Shown: positions 17,234 through 25,709 of the stretch, one piece after another | How positions within the stretch are numbered: the first letter of the stretch is position 1 | How the letters are laid out: every line of letters starts with the position of its first letter | Assembly: GCA_035949055.1 (NCBI GenBank) | Contig: DASZIO010000060.1 | Coordinates: 1-64,000 of the forward strand | Direction: 5' to 3' | From: Bog-756 sp035949055 | GTDB lineage: Bacteria > Actinomycetota > Acidimicrobiia > Acidimicrobiales > RAAP-2 | Length of the DNA stretch: 64,000 bases | Made by a program: the position numbers and the translations under genes | Notes under the pieces: generated by a model | Databases searched by the model: none | What the model was told of the DNA's origin: nothing | What the model saw: the letters and a program-made list of their open reading frames with translations, nothing else

Positions 17234-18126
17234 CAGGTACGGCGATCGGTCCGGAGCGGGCCGACTCCCGGCATCACCGCCCGCTGCTCCCCGGCGCGCA
17301 CCGTCTGCTCGAGCAGGACGGCAATGGTCATCGGCCCGACTCCTCCCGGGACCGGCGTGACCAAGCGTGCCACCGTCCTGACCTCGTCGAACTCGACGTC
17401 TCCGACATTGCCCCGGTTGTATCCGGCGTCGACCACCACCGCACCCGGTTTGATCCAGTCGCCTCGCACGAATCTGGGACTTCCAACCGCGGCCACCAGG
17501 ATGTCTGCCGTCGCCGCCATCTCCTCGAGACTGCGTGTGCGGGAGTGACAGTAGGTCACCGTGGCGTTACGAGCCAGAAGGAGCATCCCGACCGGCTTCC
17601 CGAGGATCGGGCTGCGCCCGATGACCACGGCGTGCTGCCCGTTCGGGTCGACACCGTATTCGTCGAGGAGGCGGATGATCCCGGCCGGCGTGGATGACGC
17701 GAAGCCGGGGCGGGTGAACGCCATCGATGCGAACGAGTGCATGGTCACGCCGTCGACGTCCTTCTCCGGTGCGATCGCCTCGAACGAGGCCCGCTCATCC
17801 ACCTGGGGTGGCACGGGATGCTGGAGGAGGATCCCGTCCACTGCGTCGTCGGCAGACAGAGCGCGCACCTGGCTGACCACCTCGGACGTCGTGGCTTCCT
17901 CGGGGAGTTCGAGGAGCCGGGACTCGATGCCGGCGAGCCGAGCCCGGGAGCGCTTCATGGCCACGTAGGTGACCGACCCCGGATCCCTCCCGACCAGGAC
18001 GGTGGCCAGACAGGGAGGGCGCCCGGTGCGATCGCGGAGTTGTTGCGCCCGTTCGGCCGCTCCCGCCAGGATTCGCCGGGCAAGATCCTCTCCGTCCATG
18101 ATCTGGGCGGAGGCATCGCCGATCAT
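17230..18126 (-). CDS. folD: Bifunctional methylene-THF dehydrogenase/methenyl-THF cyclohydrolase
   Basis: A 298-aa FolD. The catalytic Lys is in SVTYVAMKRSRA, the Gln in GILLQHPVPP, the NADP-binding motif is VVIGRSPILGKPVGMLLL, and the C-terminal signature is VTPVPGGVGPMTIAVLL. The enzyme interconverts 5,10-methylene-, 5,10-methenyl- and 10-formyl-tetrahydrofolate in the cytosol. Its ATG overlaps the methyltransferase stop (ATGA), and its stop overlaps the oxidase start, giving a tight three-gene operon. Length is normal for the family. Confidence 0.95.
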   Translation of the reverse strand: MIGDASAQIMDGEDLARRILAGAAERAQQLRDRTGRPPCLATVLVGRDPGSVTYVAMKRSRARLAGIESRLLELPEEATTSEVVSQVRALSADDAVDGILLQHPVPPQVDERASFEAIAPEKDVDGVTMHSFASMAFTRPGFASSTPAGIIRLLDEYGVDPNGQHAVVIGRSPILGKPVGMLLLARNATVTYCHSRTRSLEEMAATADILVAAVGSPRFVRGDWIKPGAVVVDAGYNRGNVGDVEFDEVRTVARLVTPVPGGVGPMTIAVLLEQTVRAGEQRAVMPGVGPLRTDRRTW

Positions 18127-18896
18127 CGCCGTGCCTCTCCAGCCGCCCCGTGCCTGTCGGTGACCCGGTTGCCGACCAGGGCACGCAGTCCGATCGGCAG
18201 TTGCTCCGTTCCGAACGACGACCTGACCTCGGCGTCGACTCCCTCAGCGGCCAACAATGCCGGTAGTCGTCCGGTGTCGATCAGCACGTTGTCGTGCCGC
18301 TCGTCGTCCCGGCGCCACGTTCCGTCCTCGTTGCGGAGGAAGGTAGTCAGGTCCCGGACGTACCGCTCTGGTCTCGGGGACGCGTAGCGAGTGACGATGG
18401 CCCAGTCGTCCCCGACCCGTCCGGAGCTGTCCATGGCCGTCCGGGCGGATCCCCACTCGAGATCACAGATGTCGACGGCCAGGATGCCTCCCGGCCTGAT
18501 CGCTCGGGCCATCGATCGGAGCGCCTGTTCGACCGCGGACTCGTCGGCGAGGTAATTCAGCGCATGACCGACGCCGACTACGGCGTCCGCAACCGGTACA
18601 TCGTCGAACGGCAGGGTCAGCAGGCGGAGGTCGGTCCCGTCGGGACAGGTGCTGCGGGCCAGGTGGAGCATGGCGGGGGAGGCATCGGTGGCGACGACCC
18701 GGTGACCGGCGCCGATCAGCTCAGTCGTGAGCAATCCGCTGCCGCAGCCGATCTCGAGGACGAGGCCGCCCTGCTCGAGCACCGGTTCGAGCAGGCGCAG
18801 GATGCCGGGGGCACAGGCCTCGGCATGGAAGGAGAAGCCCCGGTGGTGAACGGTGGCCAGGTCGCGGCGGTAGTAGGGGTCGGAGAACGGCTGCAT
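18123..18896 (-). CDS. SAM-dependent class I methyltransferase
   Basis: A 257-aa methyltransferase starting MQPFSDPYYRRDLATVHHRG. Motif I is LVLEIGCGSGLLTTELIGAG, followed by the acidic residue in VVATDASPAML and motif IV-like DAVVGVGHALNYL. The N-terminal segment FHAEACAPGILRLL resembles small-molecule methyltransferases. The substrate is unknown. It is the first gene of the operon with folD and the FAD oxidase, joined by an ATGA overlap, which suggests a role linked to methyl or C1 metabolism. No ribosome binding site is obvious before ATG 18896. Confidence 0.87.
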   Translation of the reverse strand: MQPFSDPYYRRDLATVHHRGFSFHAEACAPGILRLLEPVLEQGGLVLEIGCGSGLLTTELIGAGHRVVATDASPAMLHLARSTCPDGTDLRLLTLPFDDVPVADAVVGVGHALNYLADESAVEQALRSMARAIRPGGILAVDICDLEWGSARTAMDSSGRVGDDWAIVTRYASPRPERYVRDLTTFLRNEDGTWRRDDERHDNVLIDTGRLPALLAAEGVDAEVRSSFGTEQLPIGLRALVGNRVTDRHGAAGEARR

Positions 18897-18996
18897 GGGA
18901 GTGCTCGAATCGGCCCCATTGTGGCAAAGACGATGCCGGCCGCACCCGGCCAGGGCCCCCGGCCGACGGGCCGAAGGCGAATCCGGTGTCAGGCTG

Positions 18997-19024
18997 TTAG
19001 CTTTATCTAGAGGACCAGTAGGTT
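18997..19024 (+). promoter_or_regulatory. Candidate promoter of the TSUP permease
   Basis: TTAGCT (18997-19002) and TAGGTT (19019-19024) are spaced 16 nt apart, about 20 nt before the permease start. The segment also holds a direct repeat AGTAGG and a small inverted AGGT-TT-ACCT. Sequence-only inference; the divergent methyltransferase shares this 148-nt gap. Confidence 0.3.
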
Positions 19025-19044
19025 TACCTGAGTAGGAAGCGGAC

Positions 19045-19983
19045 GTGCAGCTCAATCCATATATCGTCCTGGGGAGCGCGGTGGTGGGGTTCCTGGTCGG
19101 GCTCACCGGTGCCGGTGGCGGCGCGCTGATGACCCCCATGTTGATCCTCCTGTTCGGGATCAAGCCGTCGACGGCGATCTCCAGCGACCTGGTGGCCGCG
19201 GTGGTCATGCGACCGGTGGGGGCCTTCGTGCATCTGAGGAAAGGGACCGTCAACCTCCATCTCGTCGGATGGATGGTGGCCGGTTCGGTGCCGATGGCCT
19301 TCCTCGGTGCGTACATCCTGCACCTGCTGGGCAACGCCAAGTCGGCCGAGAGCACCATACAGATCATGTTGGGCAGTGCGTTGCTGCTCGGTGCGGCGGC
19401 CATGATCCTCCGTCTCGCCATGGACAGACGGGTCGGTCGGTCGCGGAGCGGCGTCGTTCACGACGCGAACGTCCGACCCGTCCCGACTGTGCTGATCGGC
19501 ATGGTCGGCGGGCTCATCGTCGGCATGACCTCGGTCGGATCGGGCTCGCTGATGATCGTCCTCCTCTTGTTCCTGTATCCGATGCTGGGCGCGAACCAAC
19601 TGGTGGGGACCGACCTGACACAGGCCGTCCCGCTGACTCTGGCCGCAGCCCTGGGTGCCCTGGCATTCGGCCACGTCGAATTCGCCGTCACGACCTCGCT
19701 GATCATCGGGAGCGTCCCGGCCGTGCTTGTCGGCTCGTACCTCTCGTCGCGTGCACCCGACCGCTACATCCGACCGGCCATCACCTTCGTGATCTTCGCC
19801 TCAGGGCTCAAGTACGTCGGGGTGGGCACCACCGCGCTGGGGTGGATCTTGTGCGTGATCCTGTTGGGTAGCGCCTCGGTGTGGTTGGCCTACGTCCGCC
19901 CGTGGAACAAAGGCGTGCTTCCCGAGGGAGCGGTCGAGACGCTCGCCCCTGAATCGGTCGCCGACGGCAGGCGGTCCCCGTAG
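19045..19983 (+). CDS. TSUP-family (TauE/SafE) membrane transporter
   Basis: A 312-aa permease with about eight membrane segments in two repeats. The repeat motifs are GFLVGLTGAGGGALMTPML near the N-terminus and LIVGMTSVGSGSLMIVLLL in the second half, the hallmark glycine-rich motifs of the family. These carriers move sulfite, sulfonates or other organosulfur and C2 anions across the cytoplasmic membrane. Start is GTG 19045, with AGGAAG 5 nt upstream. Cargo is not decidable from the neighbours. Confidence 0.92.
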   Translation: MQLNPYIVLGSAVVGFLVGLTGAGGGALMTPMLILLFGIKPSTAISSDLVAAVVMRPVGAFVHLRKGTVNLHLVGWMVAGSVPMAFLGAYILHLLGNAKSAESTIQIMLGSALLLGAAAMILRLAMDRRVGRSRSGVVHDANVRPVPTVLIGMVGGLIVGMTSVGSGSLMIVLLLFLYPMLGANQLVGTDLTQAVPLTLAAALGALAFGHVEFAVTTSLIIGSVPAVLVGSYLSSRAPDRYIRPAITFVIFASGLKYVGVGTTALGWILCVILLGSASVWLAYVRPWNKGVLPEGAVETLAPESVADGRRSP

Positions 19984-20017
19984 CGACCGGCCCGGGGTGC
20001 TCGGTGTCGGAGGGCGA

Positions 20018-20407
20018 TCAGTCGTCTCCTGACAGCATGGCGGTAATCTGAGCCATGTCGAAGTAGTCGCGCCAGGCGCTGATCTTGCCGTCGCGGACCT
20101 CGAATGTCCCCATCACGGGGAGGGATGCCGCCTTGGGGCCGAGGTGAAAGGTGTCGACTCGCTCGGTGAGCACGACATCCTCGTCCTGCACGGCCAGATG
20201 AAGGGTGTCGAACTTCACACTCTCGAACATGCCGAAGAAGCCGTCGATCACGGCGATGGTGGCGTCGATGCCCACGGCCGGGTCCATCGGGATGTTGTGA
20301 TAGACGACGTCGTCCGTGAAGAACGGGCGGAGCGCCCCGGCGTCGTGCTCCTCGAAGGCGGCACAAAGATCCCGAACCACCCGCTCTGCATCCTTGGCAT
20401 TCCCCAT
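20018..20407 (-). CDS. Limonene-1,2-epoxide hydrolase-like protein
   Basis: A 129-aa protein of the SnoaL/LEH cone fold. The residues that form the LEH active site can be matched: Tyr36 and Asn38 (VVYHNIPMDP), Arg83 and Asp85 (ERVDTF), and Asp114 (WRDYFD). This D-R-D triad with Tyr/Asn points to epoxide hydrolysis by a one-step acid/base mechanism. The substrate could be a terpene or steroid epoxide; that is family knowledge, not shown here. AAGGGG lies 7 nt before ATG 20407. Confidence 0.88.
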   Translation of the reverse strand: MGNAKDAERVVRDLCAAFEEHDAGALRPFFTDDVVYHNIPMDPAVGIDATIAVIDGFFGMFESVKFDTLHLAVQDEDVVLTERVDTFHLGPKAASLPVMGTFEVRDGKISAWRDYFDMAQITAMLSGDD

Positions 20408-20489
20408 GGCACACCCCTTGTCCTCGACGAGATGCCTCACGTTAGCCAGACGGCGGCCCAGCGTTCTCCGGCACTCCCGTGAACGTCCC

Positions 20490-20720
20490 GCGGGCGGGGC
20501 CGACGTGAGGGTGGGGGGCGGTGCGGGCACCATCCGGCAGTACCTGCCGAGCGGACTGATCGACGAGATGCACCTGGCCATCGTGCCGGTCCTGCTCGGA
20601 GGGGGCGAGCGCCTGTTCGAGGATTCGGCGGGATCGATGGCCGGGTACGAGGTCATCGAATTCACCAGCTCGCCCTCGGTCGCCCCTGTCCGCCTGACCC
20701 GTCGCCGGTCGGTCGAGTGA
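20490..20720 (+). pseudogene. 5'-truncated RibD-like dihydrofolate reductase family remnant
   Basis: About 76 codons matching only the C-terminal third of RibD-type/DHFR-fold reductases: VRVGGGAGTIRQYLPSGLID, then EMHLAIVPVLLGGGERLFED, then a final VRLTRR. No start codon with a ribosome binding site and no N-terminal half is present; upstream in-frame sequence is the divergent LEH promoter region. It is most likely the leftover 3' end of a deleted gene. It could still be expressed as a fragment, but it lacks the substrate-binding half. Confidence 0.75.
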
Positions 20721-20738
20721 GCAGCTAGCCGGAGCGGA

Positions 20739-21179
20739 TCACCGGCTGGCGTGCCGCCGGTGGCCGTGCTTGCCGCGCCGCAGGCTCCGTCCCACCAGTC
20801 GACCCTCCCGGGCGAGGTCACGCCGGTGGGCGAGCTGGCGCCCGGGGAGGGAGCCCGGCGGGGTTCCGTGAGTTCGCCGGAGGCGCTCCGGCCTGGGGCG
20901 CGGTCCGGCCACTCGGCGAGTCTGGCCCGAGACCTCGGATGCCATGACGACCCCGAGGACGGCGCCGGTGGCGACCAGCTGGGTCCCGGTCCCACCGGGG
21001 TCCATCCGCCTCCGGCCGTGTGTCCGACCGACCGGCGCGGTGGCGATGGCCGGCGCGGGGTTCGATGCCGTGTTCCCTGGTTGCGCCGCGGGGGTGCTGG
21101 TGCAGCCGGCCGCAGCCAGCGTGCCCCCGACCGCCAGGGCTCCGGCCAGGCACCTGCGTAGCACCATCCGCCTCCCCAT
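20739..21179 (-). CDS. Putative small lipoprotein
   Basis: A 146-aa protein with a lipoprotein signal peptide: basic MVLRRC, a hydrophobic stretch, and lipobox LAAAGC near residue 26. A Pro/Ala-rich region follows, then a second hydrophobic segment (TQLVATGAVLGVVMASEV). The C-terminal 55 residues are Arg/His-rich. Third codon positions are G/C-rich throughout, supporting coding. The start is either 21179 or 21167; neither has a well-placed Shine-Dalgarno. No family is recognised. Confidence 0.5.
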   Translation of the reverse strand: MGRRMVLRRCLAGALAVGGTLAAAGCTSTPAAQPGNTASNPAPAIATAPVGRTHGRRRMDPGGTGTQLVATGAVLGVVMASEVSGQTRRVAGPRPRPERLRRTHGTPPGSLPGRQLAHRRDLAREGRLVGRSLRRGKHGHRRHASR

Positions 21180-21454
21180 TTCGGAGTTCGACCCGGGGCG
21201 GCATCGATGAATCGATGCTGACCAGGCATTTTCCCAGTAGAGGGGTCGTCAATGACGCTAGTGAGCCGGCCGGTGAAAATGGGGTTCTCAAGCCGCCGGA
21301 ACCGCCGCCGGGCGGCCCGTGAGATTCGGTCGGGACCGCGGCGCCCGGTCGCATGCGATTTGCGGTCGTGACCGGAGACAGGCTTCCGGTGCATCCGGTC
21401 AGCCATCCCGGCGGGCGCCGACCAGCGGGCGGGCCCCGGCCGTACACTGCAGGT

Positions 21455-21808
21455 GTGTACACCTACGGGCACGGGTCATGGATCGCCATCGTGATCTTCG
21501 CCGGCGTGCTGGTGGTGCGGGTGCTCAGCTCGCAACGACGCCGCGGCAACCGTCCGGGCGGTCATCCTCCGGCCAACTCGTTCACTGCCTCCCGGCCCGG
21601 GCCCCCGGCCGCTCCGGCGGCGACCAAGGTGACACCGAGGGGACCGTCGGCGGACTCGGGTGTGGCGCCGGGTTGGTTCAGGGACCCGACCGGCCGGCAC
21701 GAACTGCGCTACTGGTCGGGAAGCGAGTGGACCGATCACGTGGTTGATGGCGGCGTACCGGCCGCCGACCCGGCTCCGCCGGCTCCGCCACGGCGAGAGC
21801 CGAGCTAG
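21455..21808 (+). CDS. DUF2510-domain membrane protein
   Basis: A 117-aa protein: GTG start, one N-terminal membrane segment (WIAIVIFAGVLVVRVL), a Pro/Ala-rich linker, and the DUF2510 motif PGWFRDPTGRHELRYWSGSE followed by WTDHV. DUF2510 is a short actinobacterial surface-proximal motif of unknown function, usually in membrane proteins. GTG 21455 lies 6 nt after TACACT (21443-21448), a good leaderless configuration. Confidence 0.8.
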   Translation: MYTYGHGSWIAIVIFAGVLVVRVLSSQRRRGNRPGGHPPANSFTASRPGPPAAPAATKVTPRGPSADSGVAPGWFRDPTGRHELRYWSGSEWTDHVVDGGVPAADPAPPAPPRREPS

Positions 21809-21847
21809 ACCCCGCCCCAACCGGGCCCGCGCCCCCGGCGCCCGACC

Positions 21848-22150
21848 TCAGGGCTCGTAGAGCATTCCGTAGGCCTGGCCGGCGGCGTCGGCCTGCCGGC
21901 GGCACTGGGCCACGGCCCACTGCCGGGTGGCCCGGTCGACGGCCACGGTCGTCCAGCCCGGGCCCTCCTCGTCGCTCAGATGGATCAACAGGGTGTGCGC
22001 GTCGTGCTCGACCCGTAGGCGGTGCCGAGGGTTGGACTCCTCGTGCAGCCCGCGCCTCCGCTTGCCCGGATCGCCGGTGTCGGCGACGAAGGACGTCCAC
22101 CTCCGGCGGCCGATAGGGCGAGGGAGCTTGGTCCGTTCACCGGCTGCCAC
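21848..22150 (-). CDS. Hypothetical protein
   Basis: A 100-aa soluble protein, not recognised. It has an N-terminal basic patch (KLPRPIGRRRW) and a C-terminal part reading VEHDAHTLLIHLSDEEGPGW, then an Arg/Gln/Ala helix ending YGMLYEP. GTG 22150 is supported by TACAGT on the coding strand 8 nt upstream, consistent with leaderless starts elsewhere in the window. It is divergent from the NfeD gene. Confidence 0.55.
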   Translation of the reverse strand: MAAGERTKLPRPIGRRRWTSFVADTGDPGKRRRGLHEESNPRHRLRVEHDAHTLLIHLSDEEGPGWTTVAVDRATRQWAVAQCRRQADAAGQAYGMLYEP

Positions 22151-22247
22151 AGCTGGCAACTGTAGTGACCGGCGCGTGGTGATCGGCCGGGTCGATGGAG
22201 GTCGCGCTGGTATGCTGGGTGGCGGAGCCGCCGCGGAGGAGGTGCTC

Positions 22248-22757
22248 ATGTGGGTCGTCGCCGGAGTCTTGATCGGTCTGGTGCTCCTGGCCTCGCTGGT
22301 CAGCTTCCACTCCGGCCCGCACGCCCACGTCGTGGCCGCCGCCTTCGGCTTTCTCGCGGCGGCCTGGTTCATCCTCATGGCGGCCGACGGGCACTCGGCC
22401 CCGGTCCTGTGGGCCCTGCTGAGTGCCGACCTGGTGGTGTCGGTGGGCATCGGCATCATGGCCTGGAGCGGCCTGAGGCACGCGTCGCTCCAAGACGCCA
22501 CCGCGGTGCAGCACCTGAGCTCGATTGAGAGCGCCGAGGGTGTGGCCGTGAGCGACCTGTCGTCCGAGGGCATCGTCCGCGTCCATGGGGAGGAGTGGAC
22601 TGCGGTGTCGGTCAACGGGACGGTCCGGGCCGGCTCGCGGGTGCAGGTCCTCCGGGCGGCAGGGGTGCGCCTCGAGGTCTGGGGCGAAGACGTCGATTCC
22701 GAGGCCACCACCCCTTCCTTCCAGCTCGACCAGGGGAGTGAGGAGCGCCGGTCATGA
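22248..22757 (+). CDS. NfeD-family membrane protein
   Basis: A 169-aa protein with three N-terminal membrane segments (WVVAGVLIGLVLLASLV; VVAAAFGFLAAAWFILM; LWALLSADLVVSVGIGIM). A C-terminal OB-fold typical of NfeD contains GEEWTAVSVNGTVRAGSRVQ. NfeD proteins partner SPFH proteins in membrane microdomains. GGAGG precedes ATG 22248 at 8 nt. The stop overlaps the start of the SPFH gene (ATGA at 22754-22757), the classic nfeD-slipin arrangement. Confidence 0.88.
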   Translation: MWVVAGVLIGLVLLASLVSFHSGPHAHVVAAAFGFLAAAWFILMAADGHSAPVLWALLSADLVVSVGIGIMAWSGLRHASLQDATAVQHLSSIESAEGVAVSDLSSEGIVRVHGEEWTAVSVNGTVRAGSRVQVLRAAGVRLEVWGEDVDSEATTPSFQLDQGSEERRS

Positions 22758-23665
22758 TCGTCGGCCTGGTGGTGGGGATCGGTGTCCTGTTCCTTCTGGT
22801 CATGTTCGGACTGTCGGTCAAGATCGTCCGCGAGTACCAGCGGATCGTGCTGCTGCGGCTCGGCCGGGCCACCGGCGTGCGGGGTCCGGGACTGGTGTTG
22901 GTGAACCCGGTCACCGACCGCGTCTCCTGGGTGGACCTCCGCGAGCGGTTTCTCGAGATCCCGAGCCAGACGGCGATCACCCAGGACAACGCCTCGATCT
23001 CGATCGACTTCATCATCTTCTACAAGGTCGTCGACCCGTCCATGTCCGTGCTCCAAGTGCAGAACTTCGCCGCCGCCGCTCAGAACGTGGCGGCCACCAC
23101 GCTACGGAGCGTGGTTGGCGACATGGCCCTCGACGACGTGCTGTCGAAACGCGAGGACATGAACGCTTCGCTCAGGATCCGGCTCGACGAGGTCACCGAG
23201 CGTTGGGGGGTCAAGGTGACCACGGTGGAGGTTCGGGAGGTGAACCCGCCCGCCGGCGTGTTGGAGGCGATGACTCGCCAGATGTCGGCCGAGCGCACCA
23301 GGCGAGCGGCGATCACCGAGGCGCAGGGTCAAAAACAGGCCGCCATCACCCTGGCCGAAGGGGAGAAGCAGGCAGCCATTCTCGGGGCGGAGGGCGATCG
23401 CCAGTCCGCCATCCTCCGCGCTGAAGGGCTCGCCGCCGGTCTGGAGAAGATCCTGGTCGTCGGCGAGGGTCTCGACAGGAACACCATGCAGCTCCAGTAT
23501 CTCGAGACGCTCAAGCAGATCGGCACCGCCCCCTCCACCAAGATCATCGTGCCCATGGAGCTGGCCGGGCTGCTCAACGGGCTGCGGGGGTCGGTTCCCG
23601 CCGCGTCACCCGATGGCCGGGTCGGTCGGGCCGACCAGTTTCCCGGGACGTCCGGAGGGAGCTGA
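22754..23665 (+). CDS. SPFH/band 7 (slipin/stomatin-like) membrane protein
   Basis: A 303-aa protein: an N-terminal membrane anchor (IVGLVVGIGVLFLLVMFG), then the SPFH domain with EYQRIVLLRLGRATGVRGPG and AATTLRSVVGDMALDDVLS. A coiled-coil region follows with heptad-like AEG repeats (LAEGEKQAAILGAEGDRQSA). Members oligomerise as rings in the cytoplasmic membrane and organise microdomains or regulate proteases. It is coupled to NfeD by a 4-nt overlap. Confidence 0.93.
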   Translation: MIVGLVVGIGVLFLLVMFGLSVKIVREYQRIVLLRLGRATGVRGPGLVLVNPVTDRVSWVDLRERFLEIPSQTAITQDNASISIDFIIFYKVVDPSMSVLQVQNFAAAAQNVAATTLRSVVGDMALDDVLSKREDMNASLRIRLDEVTERWGVKVTTVEVREVNPPAGVLEAMTRQMSAERTRRAAITEAQGQKQAAITLAEGEKQAAILGAEGDRQSAILRAEGLAAGLEKILVVGEGLDRNTMQLQYLETLKQIGTAPSTKIIVPMELAGLLNGLRGSVPAASPDGRVGRADQFPGTSGGS

Positions 23666-23687
23666 GGATCCCGGCGGGGCGCGCCGT

Positions 23688-23700
23688 CGCCCTTCGGGCG
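23688..23700 (+). terminator. Possible short hairpin after the NfeD/SPFH operon
   Basis: CGCCC-TTC-GGGCG, a 5-bp stem located 22 nt after the SPFH stop and before the next promoter. There is no T tract, so this is a weak prediction. Confidence 0.25.
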
Positions 23701-23733
23701 CCGCCCGGTCCCACCCCGGTAGGTTTCCAACCC

Positions 23734-24726
23734 ATGGCCCACGTCGCCGCCGGACAACGCTACGAGCGCATGACCTACCGCCCGTGCGGGCGGAGCGGTC
23801 TCCGACTCCCGGTCGTCTCGCTCGGGCTCTGGCAGAACTTCGGTGACTCCAGCCGCCCCGAGGACGCCACCGCCATGTTGACCAGGGCATTCGACCTGGG
23901 TGTCACCCACTTCGATCTGGCCAACAACTACGGCCCGCCTTATGGCGCGGCCGAGAGCACGCTGGGCCGGGTGCTGCGGGACACCCTCGCCCCCTACCGC
24001 GATGAGCTGGTCATCTCCACCAAAGCCGGCTACGACATGTGGCCCGGCCCCTACGGGGACGGGGGCTCGCGCAAGTACATGTTGGCCAGCCTCGATGCCA
24101 GCCTGCGGCGGATGGGCATCGACTACGTCGACATCTTCTACTCCCACCGCTTCGACCCGGCAACACCGCTGGAGGAGACCCTCGGTGCCCTCGACACCGC
24201 GGTGCGCCAGGGCAAGGCCCTCTACGTCGGGATCTCGTCGTACCCGCCCGATGCGACCGCGGCGGCGGCGCAGATCCTCTCCGACCTCGGGACGCCGCTC
24301 CTCGTCCACCAACCTTCGTACTCGTTGTTCGATCGCTGGATCGAGCGAGGGTTGCTCGACACGCTCGCCGTCCTCGGCGTGGGATGTGCGGTGTTCTCGC
24401 CCCTGGCCCAGGGGGTCCTGACCGACCGCTATCTCGATGGCATCCCTGACGACTCGCGGGCCCGCACGTCGGACACGTTGCACCCGGCATTCCTGGGGGA
24501 GGAGATTCTCGGCAAGGTCCGGGTCCTGCGTGACGAGGCGAGTGGCCGCGGCCAGACCATGGCCCAGATGGCGCTGGCCTGGACGGTGCGAGATCCCCGG
24601 GTGACCACGACCCTCGTCGGGGCCAGTTCACTGGCCCAGCTGGAGCAGAACGTGGCCACGATCGACAACCTCGGCTTCTCGGCGGAGGAGCTGGAGCGGA
24701 TCGAGATGGTCGTGGCCAATCGTTGA
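23734..24726 (+). CDS. Aldo-keto reductase, YghZ/L-glyceraldehyde-3-phosphate reductase-like
   Basis: A 330-aa AKR. The catalytic tetrad is visible: Asp and Tyr in HFDLANNYGPPYG, Lys in VISTKAGYDMW, His in DIFYSHRFDP. The segment YGPPYGAAESTLGRVL and the SSYPPDA and SPLAQGVL motifs fit the AKR14/YghZ (Kv-beta-like) group, which reduces methylglyoxal or L-glyceraldehyde 3-phosphate with NADPH. ATG 23734 has TAGGTT at 23720-23725 and no Shine-Dalgarno: a leaderless start. The stop shares the palindrome TGACCGGTCA with the stop of the convergent gene. Confidence 0.92.
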   Translation: MAHVAAGQRYERMTYRPCGRSGLRLPVVSLGLWQNFGDSSRPEDATAMLTRAFDLGVTHFDLANNYGPPYGAAESTLGRVLRDTLAPYRDELVISTKAGYDMWPGPYGDGGSRKYMLASLDASLRRMGIDYVDIFYSHRFDPATPLEETLGALDTAVRQGKALYVGISSYPPDATAAAAQILSDLGTPLLVHQPSYSLFDRWIERGLLDTLAVLGVGCAVFSPLAQGVLTDRYLDGIPDDSRARTSDTLHPAFLGEEILGKVRVLRDEASGRGQTMAQMALAWTVRDPRVTTTLVGASSLAQLEQNVATIDNLGFSAEELERIEMVVANR

Positions 24727-24730
24727 CCGG

Positions 24731-25483
24731 TCAGCGCATCGGGTCGATCGAGGTGAGCTCGACGGCCATGTGCTCGTCGTAGTGCACCGAGCCCAACGGG
24801 CCGGCCTGCTGTGACATGTCCACTGTCTCGTCCTGACGGAGGATGAGCCCGGTGGAGGCCGACAGCCAGTAGTCATTGGGGTTGGAGCCCGAGTCCGATC
24901 CCGAATACGAGAGAGTCAGACGGGTGTGTACGGCGGGGACGACCGTCTCGCCGACGTCGAGGAGCCCCCTCCCGACTACCTGGCCGGTGACCAGAACGGT
25001 CTGGCCCGTGGTGTGACACGTGGTCTGCCACCTCTCGCCGACGACCTGGTTCGGAGGGAGCAGGAAGGTGCCGACGGGGCACTCGACGACGGTATTCGTC
25101 TGGGTCCCGGCGATCTCCTCGTAGGAAGGGACCGAGGTGATGCTCAGTCCCCCTAGCGGCGACGGGCAGGCCACCAGCCCCTCGACATGCTGCTCGAAGG
25201 GCTCCCATCTGCTGTTGGTGCACTTGGCATCGGTGACGATCATGGTGGTGGACGCGGGGAAGGGCCGCGTGATGTCACCCGCGCTCAGGTGCTCGGCACC
25301 CGACGTGCGGTAGCGATAGACCCCTGGGGGTGTCAGGTTGGACCCGTCGTCGACCGGCCCCGACCCTTGAGCCTGTCGGTACAGGCGCAGCGCCTGGCGC
25401 AGGTCGATCGGTGTCGTCGGGCTCCGAAGGATGAAGAACCAGACGCCGGCGGCGACGGCGACGGCGAGGGCCGCCATGCCCAC
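24731..25483 (-). CDS. Membrane-anchored extracytoplasmic protein of unknown function
   Basis: A 250-aa protein with one N-terminal anchor (MAALAVAVAAGVWFFIL) and a long extracytoplasmic part with three cysteines in the middle. Strands such as GVYRYRTSGAEHL and HTRLTLSYSGSDSG suggest a beta-rich, lipoprotein-carrier-like (LolA/LppX-like) domain, but I cannot name the family. GTG 25483 is used; a few earlier in-frame codons exist before a stop, without a better start. Confidence 0.7.
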   Translation of the reverse strand: MGMAALAVAVAAGVWFFILRSPTTPIDLRQALRLYRQAQGSGPVDDGSNLTPPGVYRYRTSGAEHLSAGDITRPFPASTTMIVTDAKCTNSRWEPFEQHVEGLVACPSPLGGLSITSVPSYEEIAGTQTNTVVECPVGTFLLPPNQVVGERWQTTCHTTGQTVLVTGQVVGRGLLDVGETVVPAVHTRLTLSYSGSDSGSNPNDYWLSASTGLILRQDETVDMSQQAGPLGSVHYDEHMAVELTSIDPMR

Positions 25484-25709
25484 GCCGAGGGCCAGGAGAC
25501 GGTGGTGGCTGACCAGGCGAGTGCCGGCATCTCGCGCCCTGTTCTAGTCGCGCTCGGGGCCCGGGTGGGAGCGAGCAGGCGCATCCACCGCTCGCGATGG
25601 CCTCGCCCGGCCCTACGGGGCCGATGACGGCCCCCGACTCTCCCGAGCGGGCTGATGACCCGACCGACCGCCGTACGATGAGGCCACCCGAGAGACAGGT
25701 GGTGCCCAA

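Noticed and set aside
20739..21179. A sortase-type LPXTG anchor in the small lipoprotein
   Set aside because: The PGGTG-hydrophobic-basic stretch only loosely resembles it, and a lipobox is already present.
20018..21472. A 484-codon reading for the LEH-like gene
   Set aside because: Only the last 129 codons match the family, and a good ribosome binding site precedes ATG 20407.
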